The notes under the pieces are model-generated. The model was not told the origin of the DNA. It did not search any database and saw nothing but the letters and a program-made list of their open reading frames with translations. From positions 101,606-165,605 of the forward strand of contig JBEAVE010000030.1 in NCBI GenBank assembly GCA_041161065.1: 64,000 nt of DNA, given 5' to 3'. A program made the translations under genes and the position numbers. The stretch comes from DYRG01 sp041161065 (lineage in GTDB: Bacteria; Pseudomonadota; Gammaproteobacteria; Beggiatoales; Beggiatoaceae). Shown here piece after piece: positions 1-9,545 of the stretch (positions are counted from its first letter, which is position 1; every line of letters starts with the position of its first letter).

Positions 1-2
1 TG

Positions 3-2093
3 AATGCAGAATTTCAATTGCAAGCTAATAATTTGAAAGAAGTTTTACCAACCGCAAAAGGCAAAATTAATGCAAAAGGTCAAATCAAAGGGGGATTGCC
101 ATTACCTAAATTCACGCTAAATTTAAACGCTGAAAAAATCGGTTTTGAAAATATAAACTTAGAAAAGTTAAAATTAGATTTAAATGCTGATCCGCTTAAA
201 AATCAAGCCTTTCAAATCAATTTAGAGGCAACAAATCTCTCAAAAGATCAAAAAATACAGCTTAATACCGCAAAATTACACAGTGATGGTATTTTATCCA
301 ATCATGCTTTGACATTGGCAGTCGATTCCCCGCTTGCCCAATTAAATACCCAATTAAAAGGTGGTTTTTTTCAAAATCAACAAACATGGAAAGGGCAACT
401 CGAAAAATTATTTTTTGAAATGCCTAACTTATTGAAAATAGGGCTTTCTCAAGCTGCAAAATTACAATTATCCGCAAAAGATATAAAATTAGAGCAAAGT
501 TGTTTTTTAGCACAATTTAAACAACAAAAAGCGGGAAAAACTTGTGTGTTAGCAGATTGGAATGTGCAAAAAGGTACGCATGCAGAATTACAACTTTCAG
601 ATTTAACGCTTGACGTTCTGAAGCCCATTTTACCGACAAATATTCATCTCGATAATTCATTATCTGGCTCGTTTAAGGCAGATTTGCAACCGAATGGCAC
701 TATTAATGCGGAATCGGCTTGGCAACTCGATAAAGGTCAATTAAAAATAGAAGATAAAATCAATGGGTTACAGACATTTGATGTGTTAGGTGGCACGTTA
801 GATTTAAAACTGAATAAACAAGGTTTGCAAACACAACTAAAATTACAACCACTTGATTTTGTTGATGTCAATGCAAATATAACATTACCTAATTTTAATA
901 AATTGCCCTTTAATATCGAAAAACAGTCAATTCAGGGGAAAATTTACACAAAAGTCCAGAATTTTGATCGATTGCCACAGTTAGTGCCAATTTTAGAAAA
1001 AGCCGAGGGTTTTTTACAATTAGATGCGGATTTGAATGGCAAATTAACAAACCCTCAAATTCAAGGGATTTTGGATTTGAACGCGCCATTATTGCAATTA
1101 CCTGATTTAGGCTTGCAATTGAAGGACTTACATTTGACCGCTCGTAATCAAGCCTTTGATAAATTGGATATTCAGGGGCGGGTGCGTTCTGGCGAGGGCT
1201 ATTTGACGCTTGGCGGCGCGCTCACGATGGCGGAAAAATGGGCGTTGGCACTTCACCTCGACGGCAAAAATTTCGAAGTCGTTAATAACCCTAGTGCTTG
1301 GGTGATTATATCGCCCGCTGTTGGTCTCCAATTACAACCTAACTTATTGAATTTAGAAGGAGAAATCGTTGTGCCCGACGCAACTTTAACGCCCGTTTTG
1401 AGTGGCGGAAGCGGAGGAGCAATTAGCATTTCTCCAGATGCTAAAATCAAATCTAAACAACCTAAAGAAACTACCCCGAAAAGTACATTACAAATTGCTG
1501 GAGGTATTAAAATAAAATTAGATGAAAAAATTAGTTTGAAAGTTGCCGATTTTCAAAGTCGTTTGGGAGGAGAATTCGCAATTACTTTCAAACCAAATGA
1601 AATGATCCCATTGGCTTCTGGCAGCATTAATGTTTTTGATGGATTTTATCGAGCATACGGACAAGATTTACAAATTAGACAAGGGAAGATTATTTTTACG
1701 GGAGATTATATGAGTAATCCAACTTTAAATATAGAAACTGTGCGACGAATTTATGGTGATCCCGCAGTGGAAATGGCGGGGGTTTCTATTCGAGGACAAG
1801 CAAAGAAACCTGAAATAAAATTGTTTTCAAAACCGCAATTAGCAGAATCCAAAATTTTATCTTATGTAATGTTTGGAAACTCGATGTTAGAACAAGGGGG
1901 TAATCGAACTATGCAAATGGGGGTTTATTTAACGCCAGAACTATATGTGGGTTATGGTTTGAATATCTTACAAAGTAAAAATGATAATAGCCAAAATTTC
2001 AATATCCGTTATGAGTTTACGCCACGTTGGGGAGTTGAAGCGCAATTTGGTCAAAATGATAGTGGCGTGGATATTTCTTATACCATTGAATGA
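3..2093 (+). CDS. tamB: TamB, translocation/assembly module, C-terminal part (5' partial)
   Basis: The reading frame is open to the left edge of the window, so only the last ~697 residues are present and the first ATG-like codons inside it are not the true start. The visible protein is a long low-complexity beta-rich chain (many alternating L/K/N/D residues, repeated IQG.L.L and L.L.G.L units), the style of AsmA/TamB lipid-channel proteins. It ends in the TamB (DUF490) C-terminal domain: a GG-rich stretch around codon 460, then GSINVFDGFYRAYG, IRGQAKKPEIKLFS and a final beta-strand block ending SGVDISYTIE. TamB spans inner membrane to outer membrane and works with the Omp85 protein TamA in outer-membrane protein assembly or lipid transport. 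tamA would be expected just upstream, outside the window. Seven bases separate it from the CobW-like gene. Confidence 0.85.
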   Translation, partial: NAEFQLQANNLKEVLPTAKGKINAKGQIKGGLPLPKFTLNLNAEKIGFENINLEKLKLDLNADPLKNQAFQINLEATNLSKDQKIQLNTAKLHSDGILSNHALTLAVDSPLAQLNTQLKGGFFQNQQTWKGQLEKLFFEMPNLLKIGLSQAAKLQLSAKDIKLEQSCFLAQFKQQKAGKTCVLADWNVQKGTHAELQLSDLTLDVLKPILPTNIHLDNSLSGSFKADLQPNGTINAESAWQLDKGQLKIEDKINGLQTFDVLGGTLDLKLNKQGLQTQLKLQPLDFVDVNANITLPNFNKLPFNIEKQSIQGKIYTKVQNFDRLPQLVPILEKAEGFLQLDADLNGKLTNPQIQGILDLNAPLLQLPDLGLQLKDLHLTARNQAFDKLDIQGRVRSGEGYLTLGGALTMAEKWALALHLDGKNFEVVNNPSAWVIISPAVGLQLQPNLLNLEGEIVVPDATLTPVLSGGSGGAISISPDAKIKSKQPKETTPKSTLQIAGGIKIKLDEKISLKVADFQSRLGGEFAITFKPNEMIPLASGSINVFDGFYRAYGQDLQIRQGKIIFTGDYMSNPTLNIETVRRIYGDPAVEMAGVSIRGQAKKPEIKLFSKPQLAESKILSYVMFGNSMLEQGGNRTMQMGVYLTPELYVGYGLNILQSKNDNSQNFNIRYEFTPRWGVEAQFGQNDSGVDISYTIE

Positions 2094-2099
2094 AAGAAA

Positions 2100-3110
2100 A
2101 TGAAAACAAATATGCTACCCATTTATATTTTAACAGGATTTCTAGGAAGTGGAAAAACAACCTTACTAAATCGTTTCTTAATGGATCAAAAATTACAAAA
2201 TACGGCGGTGATTGTTAATGAATTTGGTGATGTAGGCATTGATCATTTATTGGTGAGAGCAAAAACCGATGATTTGATTATGTTGGCGGGGGGGTGTTTG
2301 TGTTGTAAAATTAGAGGAGATTTATTAGAAACCTTAGAAACACTTTATAAACAACGTGAGAACGGAGAAATCCCTAAATTTGAGCGCGTATTGATAGAAA
2401 CTAGTGGATTAGCTGCGCCCGCTCCGATTTTAAGAACTTTATTAAGTGACGAATTTAACCGTGAGCATTTTTATATTTCTCAATTGATAACAACTGTCGA
2501 TGCAATTTATGGTTTTAAACATTTGAAATTATATGAAGAATCGGCGCAACAAATTGCACTCGCTCATCATTTGATTATTACGAAAACCGATCTAGCAAAA
2601 CCTAAAGCAGTTTCTAAATTAAAAAGTCATTTGAATAACTTGAATCCAAGCGCACATATTTTTGAAAGCAACGAGGATTTGATTGCGCTTTTTAATGATC
2701 CTAACAAAGACGATTTCTACCAGAAGATTAGCCCATTTCAAAATAGTCATGTTTCTAACCCAACTATTCATAGTTTTGTGATTGAATATGATCGACCTGT
2801 AGAATGGAAAATTATGGGACAGTGGTTTCAACAATTAACCCGTTTGCGCGGACAAGATTTATTAAGAATCAAGGGGTTAGTTTATACTAAAGAAAACCCA
2901 TTGCCAATTGTAATTCAAGCGGTACAACACGTTTTTCAAACACCGACAACGTTGGAAAAATGGGTATTTGAATTACCCAAAACGCAATTGGTTTTTATCA
3001 CGCGGCGAATTCCTCAACAATTAATTGAAAAAAGTTTCTTTGCTATCTTAAAAGCGAGAAATCCGATTGAACGTTGTCAAGCGGCGGGTATTTTATTAGA
3101 AATCGTGTAA
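2100..3110 (+). CDS. CobW/COG0523-family G3E GTPase (putative metallochaperone)
   Basis: 336 residues. The N-terminus carries the P-loop TGFLGSGKTTLLN (about residues 12-24), followed by IVNEFGDVGID and the diagnostic metal-binding GGCLCC motif at residues 64-69. A TKTDL guanine-specificity motif lies near residue 161. The C-terminal ~110 residues form the CobW_C domain (starts about FVIEYDRPVEW; LLRIKGLVY; LVFITRR). Family members (ZigA, YeiR, CobW, NHase activators) are GTP-dependent zinc or cobalt chaperones. Which metal or client applies here cannot be told from sequence: no cobalt chelatase or Zur-type gene is adjacent, and there is no His-rich loop. An alternative start four codons in (MLPIYILTGF) is possible because no clear ribosome-binding site marks either. 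Confidence 0.85.
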   Translation: MKTNMLPIYILTGFLGSGKTTLLNRFLMDQKLQNTAVIVNEFGDVGIDHLLVRAKTDDLIMLAGGCLCCKIRGDLLETLETLYKQRENGEIPKFERVLIETSGLAAPAPILRTLLSDEFNREHFYISQLITTVDAIYGFKHLKLYEESAQQIALAHHLIITKTDLAKPKAVSKLKSHLNNLNPSAHIFESNEDLIALFNDPNKDDFYQKISPFQNSHVSNPTIHSFVIEYDRPVEWKIMGQWFQQLTRLRGQDLLRIKGLVYTKENPLPIVIQAVQHVFQTPTTLEKWVFELPKTQLVFITRRIPQQLIEKSFFAILKARNPIERCQAAGILLEIV

Positions 3111-3168
3111 GATAAAACGGCAGCGGCGCAAGGTCAGCGCATCACAACTAAGAGGAGAGGAGAATCTC

Positions 3169-3217
3169 TGGTAGTGGTCAGAGTTTTAAATTACACACAA
3201 AAACAACACCACTACCA
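3169..3217. repeat. 10-bp inverted repeat downstream of tuf
   Basis: TGGTAGTGGT (3169-3178) and ACCACTACCA (3208-3217) are perfect inverted arms separated by 29 bases, in the convergent gap between the CobW-like gene and tuf. Read in the tuf direction there is no U-tract after the stem, so it is not a standard intrinsic terminator. The distal arm can also pair locally (CTCTG at 3166-3170 with CAGAG at 3179-3183), giving a mutually exclusive shorter hairpin. It may be an mRNA 3'-end stabiliser or processing site. Confidence 0.6.
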
Positions 3218-3230
3218 AAGCAGGTGATTA

Positions 3231-4415
3231 TTAGGCGAGGATTTTTGCAACCACGCCCGCGCCGACGGTTCTGCCGCCTTCACGAATCGCAAACCGTAAA
3301 CCGTCTTCCATCGCAATCGGTGCAATTAATTCAACCGACATTTTGATGTTATCACCGGGCATCACCATTTCAACACCTTCAGGCAACGTGACTGCGCCCG
3401 TGACATCGGTGGTTCTAAAATAGAACTGTGGGCGATAGCCTTTGAAGAAAGGCGTGTGACGACCGCCCTCATCTTTGCCTAAAATGTACACTTCGGCTTC
3501 GAATTTGGTGTGGGGTTTAATGGTGCCCGGTTTCGCTAAGACTTGACCGCGTTCAACATCTTCACGTTTAATACCGCGCAATAATGCCCCGATATTTTCG
3601 CCCGCGCGTCCTTCGTCCAACAATTTGCGGAACATTTCCACGCCCGTGCAAGTGCTTTTAACGGTGGCTTTTAAGCCCACGATTTCAACTTCTTCGCCCA
3701 CTTTAACAATGCCGCGTTCAACACGACCCGTGACCACTGTTCCGCGCCCAGAAATCGAAAATACGTCTTCAATCGGCATTAAGAATGGTTTATCAATGGC
3801 GCGTTCGGGTTGAGGAATATAGGAATCAAGCGCGTTCGCCAATTCAATAATTTTTTCTTCCCACGCCGCGTCGCCTTCTAACGCTTTCAACGCAGAACCT
3901 TTGATGATGGGTAAATCGTCGCCGGGGAAATCGTATTTAGACAACAATTCACGGACTTCCATTTCAACGAGTTCTAATAATTCCTCATCGTCGACCATGT
4001 CGCATTTGTTCATGAAAACAATAATATACGGCACACCCACTTGGCGCGCTAACAAAATATGTTCGCGGGTTTGTGGCATCGGACCGTCGGTGGCGGCAAC
4101 TACTAAAATTGCGCCATCCATTTGTGCCGCACCGGTGATCATGTTTTTGACATAATCCGCGTGACCAGGGCAGTCGACGTGTGCGTAGTGACGAGTTGGC
4201 GTGTCGTATTCGACATGCGAGGTGTTAATCGTGATGCCGCGCGCTTTTTCTTCGGGGGCGTTATCGATTTGATCGAAAGAGCGAGCGTTACCGCCGTATC
4301 TTTTTGCCAACACGCTGGTGATGGCGGCAGTTAAAGTGGTTTTACCGTGGTCGACGTGCCCAATCGTGCCCACGTTGAGGTGGGGTTTGGTGCGTTCAAA
4401 TTTTTCTTTAGACAT
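3231..4415 (-). CDS. tuf: Elongation factor Tu
   Basis: 394 residues, the normal bacterial length. GTPase motifs are intact: GHVDHGKT (P-loop, about residues 19-26), the RGITI switch I, DCPGH (switch II, about 81-85) and NKCD (about 136-139). The C-terminal beta-barrel ends in GVVAKILA. It delivers aminoacyl-tRNA to the ribosomal A site. It is the last gene of the str operon, 56 bases after fusA, and faces the CobW-like gene convergently. The usual S10 ribosomal cluster does not follow it here. A second tuf copy may exist elsewhere in the genome, as is common in this class. Confidence 0.98.
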   Translation of the reverse strand: MSKEKFERTKPHLNVGTIGHVDHGKTTLTAAITSVLAKRYGGNARSFDQIDNAPEEKARGITINTSHVEYDTPTRHYAHVDCPGHADYVKNMITGAAQMDGAILVVAATDGPMPQTREHILLARQVGVPYIIVFMNKCDMVDDEELLELVEMEVRELLSKYDFPGDDLPIIKGSALKALEGDAAWEEKIIELANALDSYIPQPERAIDKPFLMPIEDVFSISGRGTVVTGRVERGIVKVGEEVEIVGLKATVKSTCTGVEMFRKLLDEGRAGENIGALLRGIKREDVERGQVLAKPGTIKPHTKFEAEVYILGKDEGGRHTPFFKGYRPQFYFRTTDVTGAVTLPEGVEMVMPGDNIKMSVELIAPIAMEDGLRFAIREGGRTVGAGVVAKILA

Positions 4416-4471
4416 GATGCAATCCTTCTATGTTAAAAACCACCCGCGCGCAGCGAGTGGCAATCCTTAAA

Positions 4472-6589
4472 TTACTTGGTGTTACGAGCTTCTATCACGC
4501 TTTCTGCGATATTTTTAGGCGTTTCGGCGTATTTACCGAATTCCATCGAATAGGAGGCGCGACCTTGGGTGGCGGAACGCAGATCGGTTGCATAACCAAA
4601 CATTTCAGCCAATGGCACCATCGCGCGGACAACTTTGCCTGACGGACCATCTTCCATGCCTTCGATCATACCACGACGGCGGTTTAAATCCCCGATCACA
4701 TCGCCCATGTAGTCTTCGGGGGTTTCCACTTCGACGCTCATAATCGGTTCGAGCAAAATGGGCGCGGCTTTTTTCTGCATGAAGCCCGCTTTGAACGCCA
4801 TTGATCCCGCCACTTTGAACGCCATTTCGGACGAATCCACGTCATGATAAGAACCGTCAAAAACGGTAATTTTAACATCGACAATGGGATAGCCCGCCAA
4901 AACGCCATTTTTGACCTGTTCTTGAATTCCTTTATCGATCGCGGGAATGTATTCTTTGGGAATTACACCACCGACAATTTCATTAACGAATTCATAGCCT
5001 TTGCCTTCTTCCAACGGTTCGAGGCGAATCCAGCAATGTCCATATTGACCGCGACCGCCTGATTGACGGACGAATTTGCCTTCTTGTTCGATAGGACCGT
5101 CGGGGCAACGAATGGTTTCACGATAAGCCACTTGGGGTTTTCCGACGTTCGCTTCGACTTTGAATTCGCGGCGCATCCGATCGACAATAATATCGAGGTG
5201 TAATTCACCCATGCCTGAAATGATGGTTTGACCCGATTCTTCGTCGGTGTGGACGCGAAACGAGGGGTCTTCTTGCGCCAAACGTCCCAATGCCATACCC
5301 ATTTTTTCTTGGTCGGCTTTGGTTTTGGGTTCGACGGCGACCGAAATAACCGGTTCAGGAAATTCCATGCGCTCTAAAATGATCGCTTTGTCTTCATTGC
5401 ACAGCGTATCGCCCGTCGTCACGTCTTTCAAACCAATCGCGGCGGCGATGTCACCCGCGCGAACTTCTTTGATTTCTTCGCGATTATTGGCGTGCATTTG
5501 CACCATTCGACCGATCCGCTCGCGACGACCTTTCACGGCATTGAACACCGAATCGCCTGAATTCAACACGCCCGAATAGACGCGGAAAAAGGTCAATGTG
5601 CCCACGAACGGGTCGGTGGCAATTTTGAACGCCAAAGCAGAAAAAGGTTCAGTATCTTCAGGTTGGCGCACGTCGGGTTGTTCATTGTCGGGATTCACGC
5701 CCGTGACAGCGGCAACGTCGGTTGGGGCGGGTAAATACTCGATCACCGCGTCCAACATAGCTTGTACACCTTTGTTTTTGAAGGCAGAACCGCAAGTGAC
5801 CAAAATAATTTCGCTATTTAAGGCGCGTTGGCGCAAAGCACTTTTGATTTCGGTTTCGGTGAATTCTTCGCCTGCCAAATATTTTTCCATTAATTCGTCA
5901 GTCGCTTCGGCAGCCGCTTCGATCAATTTGGTTCGCCATTCATCAGCGAGAGCTTTCATGTCTGCTGGAATGTCTTCGTAAGTGAAAGAAACGCCTTTGT
6001 CTTCTTCACTCCAGTTGATCGCCTTCATTTTGACTAAGTCGATGACACCTTTGAAGTTTTCTTCTGCGCCGATGTTTAATTGCAGAGGAACAGGATTGCC
6101 CTTCAACCGCGATTTAATTTGTTCAACACAACGTAAGAAATTCGCGCCGGTGCGATCCATTTTGTTGATGAATGCGAGGCGAGGCACTTTGTATTTGTTG
6201 GCTTGCCGCCAGACGGTTTCGGACTGGGGCTGAACGCCGCCGACCGCGCAATAGACCATCACCGCGCCGTCGAGAACCCGCATGGAACGTTCAACTTCAA
6301 TCGTAAAATCAACGTGTCCGGGGGTATCGATGATGTTGATGCGGTGGGGTTCGAATTGGTTGCCCATGCCCGACCAGAATGCGGTGGTTGCCGCCGATGT
6401 GATCGTAATGCCGCGTTCTTGCTCTTGTTCCATCCAATCCATCGTGGCAGCCCCGTCGTGGACTTCGCCAATTTTGTGATTGACACCCGTGTAGAATAAG
6501 ATGCGCTCGGTTGTTGTTGTTTTACCTGCGTCGATGTGTGCGCTGATGCCGATGTTACGGTAACGCTCGATGGGGGTTTTGCGTGCCAT
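4472..6589 (-). CDS. fusA: Elongation factor G
   Basis: 705 residues, typical for EF-G. It begins MARKTPIERYRNIGISAHIDAGKTTTTERI with the P-loop AHIDAGKT, then RGITI, DTPGHVD and NKMDRTGA. Domains II-V follow to the C-terminal ...EFGKYAETPKNIAESVIEARN. It catalyses GTP-dependent translocation and, with RRF, ribosome recycling. It sits between rpsG (21 bases upstream) and tuf in the conserved str operon. Long open frames on the opposite strand across this gene are by-products of its codon usage. Confidence 0.98.
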   Translation of the reverse strand: MARKTPIERYRNIGISAHIDAGKTTTTERILFYTGVNHKIGEVHDGAATMDWMEQEQERGITITSAATTAFWSGMGNQFEPHRINIIDTPGHVDFTIEVERSMRVLDGAVMVYCAVGGVQPQSETVWRQANKYKVPRLAFINKMDRTGANFLRCVEQIKSRLKGNPVPLQLNIGAEENFKGVIDLVKMKAINWSEEDKGVSFTYEDIPADMKALADEWRTKLIEAAAEATDELMEKYLAGEEFTETEIKSALRQRALNSEIILVTCGSAFKNKGVQAMLDAVIEYLPAPTDVAAVTGVNPDNEQPDVRQPEDTEPFSALAFKIATDPFVGTLTFFRVYSGVLNSGDSVFNAVKGRRERIGRMVQMHANNREEIKEVRAGDIAAAIGLKDVTTGDTLCNEDKAIILERMEFPEPVISVAVEPKTKADQEKMGMALGRLAQEDPSFRVHTDEESGQTIISGMGELHLDIIVDRMRREFKVEANVGKPQVAYRETIRCPDGPIEQEGKFVRQSGGRGQYGHCWIRLEPLEEGKGYEFVNEIVGGVIPKEYIPAIDKGIQEQVKNGVLAGYPIVDVKITVFDGSYHDVDSSEMAFKVAGSMAFKAGFMQKKAAPILLEPIMSVEVETPEDYMGDVIGDLNRRRGMIEGMEDGPSGKVVRAMVPLAEMFGYATDLRSATQGRASYSMEFGKYAETPKNIAESVIEARNTK

Positions 6590-6610
6590 TGCTAAAAAAA
6601 ATCCTCTTGA

Positions 6611-7084
6611 TTACCAACGGAAATGGGCGAAGGCTTTGTTTGCTTCTGCCATACGGTGAACGTCTTCACGTTTTTTAATGGCAGTGCCTTTGCTTTCGTA
6701 GGCATCCATGATTTCGCCGGCTAAACGCAAATCCATGCTTTTTTCGCCGCGTTTGCGAGCCGCATCGACCAACCAACGCATTGCCAACGCCATCCGACGG
6801 GTTGCGCGAACTTCGACGGGGACTTGGTAAGTTGCGCCACCGACCCGACGAGATTTAACTTCTACCAATGGGCTTAAATTATCTAATGCTTTGATAAAGT
6901 ATTGTAAAGATTCAGTATTTTTGGTTTTTTCAGAAACGCGATCCAATGCGCCGTACACGATATGTTCGGCGACGGATTTTTTGCCGCGCTCCATGACCAT
7001 ATTAATGAATTTGGCGATGGTTTCGTCGTGGAATTTGGGATCGGGCAAAATGGTGCGTTTGGCTGCGACGTGTCTTCTTGGCAT
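6611..7084 (-). CDS. rpsG: 30S ribosomal protein S7
   Basis: 157 residues with the S7 signature region DPKFHDETIAKFINMVMERGKKSVAEHIVYGAL and the conserved SRRVGGATYQVPVEVR and WLVDAARKRGEKSM segments. It nucleates folding of the 16S 3' major domain. The gap to rpsL is only 16 bases, so the extended S7 operator seen between rpsL and rpsG in E. coli has no room here; autoregulation, if any, must use a different site. Confidence 0.98.
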   Translation of the reverse strand: MPRRHVAAKRTILPDPKFHDETIAKFINMVMERGKKSVAEHIVYGALDRVSEKTKNTESLQYFIKALDNLSPLVEVKSRRVGGATYQVPVEVRATRRMALAMRWLVDAARKRGEKSMDLRLAGEIMDAYESKGTAIKKREDVHRMAEANKAFAHFRW

Positions 7085-7100
7085 AATCTAAATCCTTTTA

Positions 7101-7475
7101 TTATGATTTGGGGCGTTTTGCGCCGTATTTAGAGCGACCTTGGCGACGCTTAGCCACGCCAGAGGCATCTAAACAGCCCCGCACGGTGTGATAACGCACG
7201 CCTGGTAAATCTTTGACCCGTCCGCCACGAATGAGCACCACCGAGTGTTCTTGGAGGTTATGCCCTTCGCCGCCGATGTAGCTGGTCACTTCCATGCCAT
7301 TGGTTAAGCGAACCCGCGCCACTTTACGCATTGCTGAGTTGGGTTTTTTAGGGGTCGTTGTATAAACGCGGGTACACACACCACGTTTTTGAGGGCACGC
7401 ATCTAATGCTGGGACGGTGCTTTTATTAATAAGTTGTTTGCGCGGGGTGCGCACCAATTGGTTAATGGTCGCCAT
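7101..7475 (-). CDS. rpsL: 30S ribosomal protein S12
   Basis: 124 residues, starting MATINQLVRTPRKQ. The decoding-centre loop TTTPKKPNSAMRK has the wild-type lysines (equivalents of K42/K43), and the second loop GGRVKDLPGVRYH keeps the lysine and the aspartate that RimO methylthiolates (rimO is also in this window). The sequence therefore shows no known streptomycin-resistance substitution. It is the first gene of the str operon, with a strong promoter just upstream. Confidence 0.98.
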   Translation of the reverse strand: MATINQLVRTPRKQLINKSTVPALDACPQKRGVCTRVYTTTPKKPNSAMRKVARVRLTNGMEVTSYIGGEGHNLQEHSVVLIRGGRVKDLPGVRYHTVRGCLDASGVAKRRQGRSKYGAKRPKS

Positions 7476-7561
7476 GCTGACTCCGAATCATCGTAATATT
7501 TTTCCGCAAAATGTAATAACCTCACACAAAGGTCGATCTTTGACCTTTTACAAAGCACGCA

Positions 7562-7590
7562 ACTATAGCCCTATCCTCTTAAACTGTCAA
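7562..7590 (-). promoter_or_regulatory. Sigma-70 promoter of the str operon
   Basis: Read on the minus strand: TTGACA (7590-7585), exactly 17 bases, TATAGT (7567-7562). This is a near-consensus promoter lying 87 bases upstream of the rpsL ATG, in the hisG-rpsL gap. It gives the str operon transcription independent of murA-hisG. Confidence 0.85.
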
Positions 7591-7656
7591 GACTTTACCT
7601 TTCTACCCTTCGTTGAAAGACCGCTGCTCAACCGATATCTCACCGCTCCCGACTAT

Positions 7657-8280
7657 TTAATGAACCGCTTCGGCAACTTTTTGAATTAATTGCTGAATTT
7701 TGGCGTGGTTGATTTTAAAAGCAGCTTTATTCACCACTAAACGCGAGCTAATGTCAGCGATGTGGGCTTTGGGTTCTAACCCATTGGCGCGCAAGGTATT
7801 TCCCGTATCGACCACGTCGACAATTTGATCCGCCAAACCCACCAACGGCGCTAATTCCATCGACCCATATAATTTAATGATTTCAACCTGTTGCGCTTGT
7901 TGAGCAAAAAATCGTTGGGTGATCTTGACAAACTTAGTCGCAATTCTTAAACGCCGATGTGTCGGGAGTTGTTCATTCACTTTTCCCGCCACCATTAAAC
8001 GACATTTTGCAATCTTTAAATCCAAGGGTTCATATAATTCGCTGCTATCGTGTTCCATTAGTACATCTTTACCAGAAATTCCTACATCTGCTGCGCCATA
8101 TTCGACATAAGTAGGCACGTCGGCTGCTCTAATAATTACTAATTTCACATCGTCCAAATTGGTGTCTAAAATCAACTTCCTAGATTTATTCGGATCATCA
8201 ACGGGAATAATTCCCGCGTGAGCAAGTAGCGGTAAAGTTTCTTCTAAAATTCGACCTTTTGATAAAGCAATTTTTAGCAT
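7657..8280 (-). CDS. hisG: ATP phosphoribosyltransferase, short form
   Basis: 207 residues. It lacks the C-terminal regulatory (ACT-like) domain, so it is the HisG_S form, which is active only in complex with HisZ. Visible motifs: MLKIALSKGRILEETLPLL, ELAPLVGLADQIVDVVDTGNTLRANGL (the PRPP-binding loop). It catalyses the first step of histidine synthesis (ATP + PRPP). No hisZ or other his gene lies in the window. It follows murA by five bases on the same strand, an order also met in other proteobacteria (murA-hisG). Confidence 0.95.
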   Translation of the reverse strand: MLKIALSKGRILEETLPLLAHAGIIPVDDPNKSRKLILDTNLDDVKLVIIRAADVPTYVEYGAADVGISGKDVLMEHDSSELYEPLDLKIAKCRLMVAGKVNEQLPTHRRLRIATKFVKITQRFFAQQAQQVEIIKLYGSMELAPLVGLADQIVDVVDTGNTLRANGLEPKAHIADISSRLVVNKAAFKINHAKIQQLIQKVAEAVH

Positions 8281-8285
8281 CTTTT

Positions 8286-9545
8286 TTATCCCGGGACACG
8301 GCGGATTTTCGCGCCTAATTGGCTGAGTTTTTCTTCAATACATTCATAACCGCGATCGATATGATAAATGCGGTCGACGAGCGTTTCGCCTTTGGCGACG
8401 AGGGCGGCTAACACTAAACTGGCGGAGGCGCGTAAATCGGTTGCCATGACAGGTGCGCCGCGTAAGCCTTTGACTCCACTACAAATTGCGGTATTGCCTT
8501 CGATGCGAATGTTTGCGCCGAGCCGTTGTAATTCCTGAACGTGCATGAATCGGTTTTCGAAGACATTTTCCGTGACGATGCCTGTTCCGTTTGCCACCGC
8601 ATTTAATGCGCAAAATTGGGCTTGCATATCGGTGGGAAAAGCGGGATACGGCGCAGTGTGAATGTCGACGGCTTTCAAACGTCGCCCGACCATGTCTAAT
8701 TCAATCCAATCGTCGCCGACGGTAATTTTCGCGCCTGCTTCGCGTAATTTCGCTAAAACTGCGTCCAAACTGCGCGGATCAGCATTTCTCAACCGCACCG
8801 ATCCACCTGTGATCGCTGCCGCGACCAAATATGTTCCCGTTTCAATTCGATCGGGTAAAACCGTGTACGTTGTGCCGTGTAATTTTTCAACGCCTTGAAT
8901 TTCAATGGTATCCGTGCCTGCGCCTTGAATTTTCGCGCCCATCGCAATCAAACAATTCGCTAAATCGACCACTTCCGGTTCGCGCGCGGCATTTTCGAGA
9001 ATCGTCGTGCCGTTCGCCAATGCCGCCGCCATCATCAAATTTTCCGTGCCCGTCACCGTCACCAAATCCAAACACAGGGTCGCGCCCTGCAACCGATTGG
9101 CTTTTGCCCGAATGTAACCGTCTTCGACTTCGATTTCCGCGCCCATTGCTTCAAGTCCTTGAATATGAAGATTAACCGGACGTGATCCGATCGCACAGCC
9201 GCCGGGCAACGACACGTCCGCTTGTCCGAACCGCGCGACCAACGGTCCCAACACCAAAATCGACGCGCGCATGGTTTTGACGAGATCATAGGGCGCAAAA
9301 TAATGATGAATGCCGCTAGTGTCGACTTCGACGTTAAGATTTTCGTCGACCATCACATGAATGCCCATACCGCTCAATAAGCCGACCATCGTGGTAATAT
9401 CGCGCAAATGGGGAACGTTTTTGATGAGAATGGGGGTTTCTGCGAGCAGTGTCGCGGCTAAAATGGGCAGCGCGGCGTTTTTCGAGCCAGAAATGCGAAT
9501 GCTTCCCTGCAACGGCTGTCCGCCCGTAATTTGGAGTTTGTCCAT
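8286..9545 (-). CDS. murA: UDP-N-acetylglucosamine 1-carboxyvinyltransferase
   Basis: 419 residues, typical length. The N-terminus is MDKLQITGGQPLQGSIRISGSKNAALPILAATLL. The PEP-attacking cysteine is C117, within PGGCAIGSRPVNLH, so the fosfomycin-sensitive Cys form is present. The RYP/FPTDMQAQF substrate-loop segment and the C-terminal IDRGYE motif are intact. It commits UDP-GlcNAc to peptidoglycan synthesis in the cytoplasm. The 152 bases upstream separate it from the divergent GGDEF gene. Confidence 0.97.
   Translation of the reverse strand: MDKLQITGGQPLQGSIRISGSKNAALPILAATLLAETPILIKNVPHLRDITTMVGLLSGMGIHVMVDENLNVEVDTSGIHHYFAPYDLVKTMRASILVLGPLVARFGQADVSLPGGCAIGSRPVNLHIQGLEAMGAEIEVEDGYIRAKANRLQGATLCLDLVTVTGTENLMMAAALANGTTILENAAREPEVVDLANCLIAMGAKIQGAGTDTIEIQGVEKLHGTTYTVLPDRIETGTYLVAAAITGGSVRLRNADPRSLDAVLAKLREAGAKITVGDDWIELDMVGRRLKAVDIHTAPYPAFPTDMQAQFCALNAVANGTGIVTENVFENRFMHVQELQRLGANIRIEGNTAICSGVKGLRGAPVMATDLRASASLVLAALVAKGETLVDRIYHIDRGYECIEEKLSQLGAKIRRVPG

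Noticed and set aside
3169..3217. Intrinsic terminator for tuf
   Set aside because: The stem is good but the loop is 29 bases and no U-run follows, so it was recorded only as an inverted repeat.
5598..6499. Several plus-strand open frames opposite fusA
   Set aside because: They mirror the codon bias of EF-G and have no plausible starts or domains.
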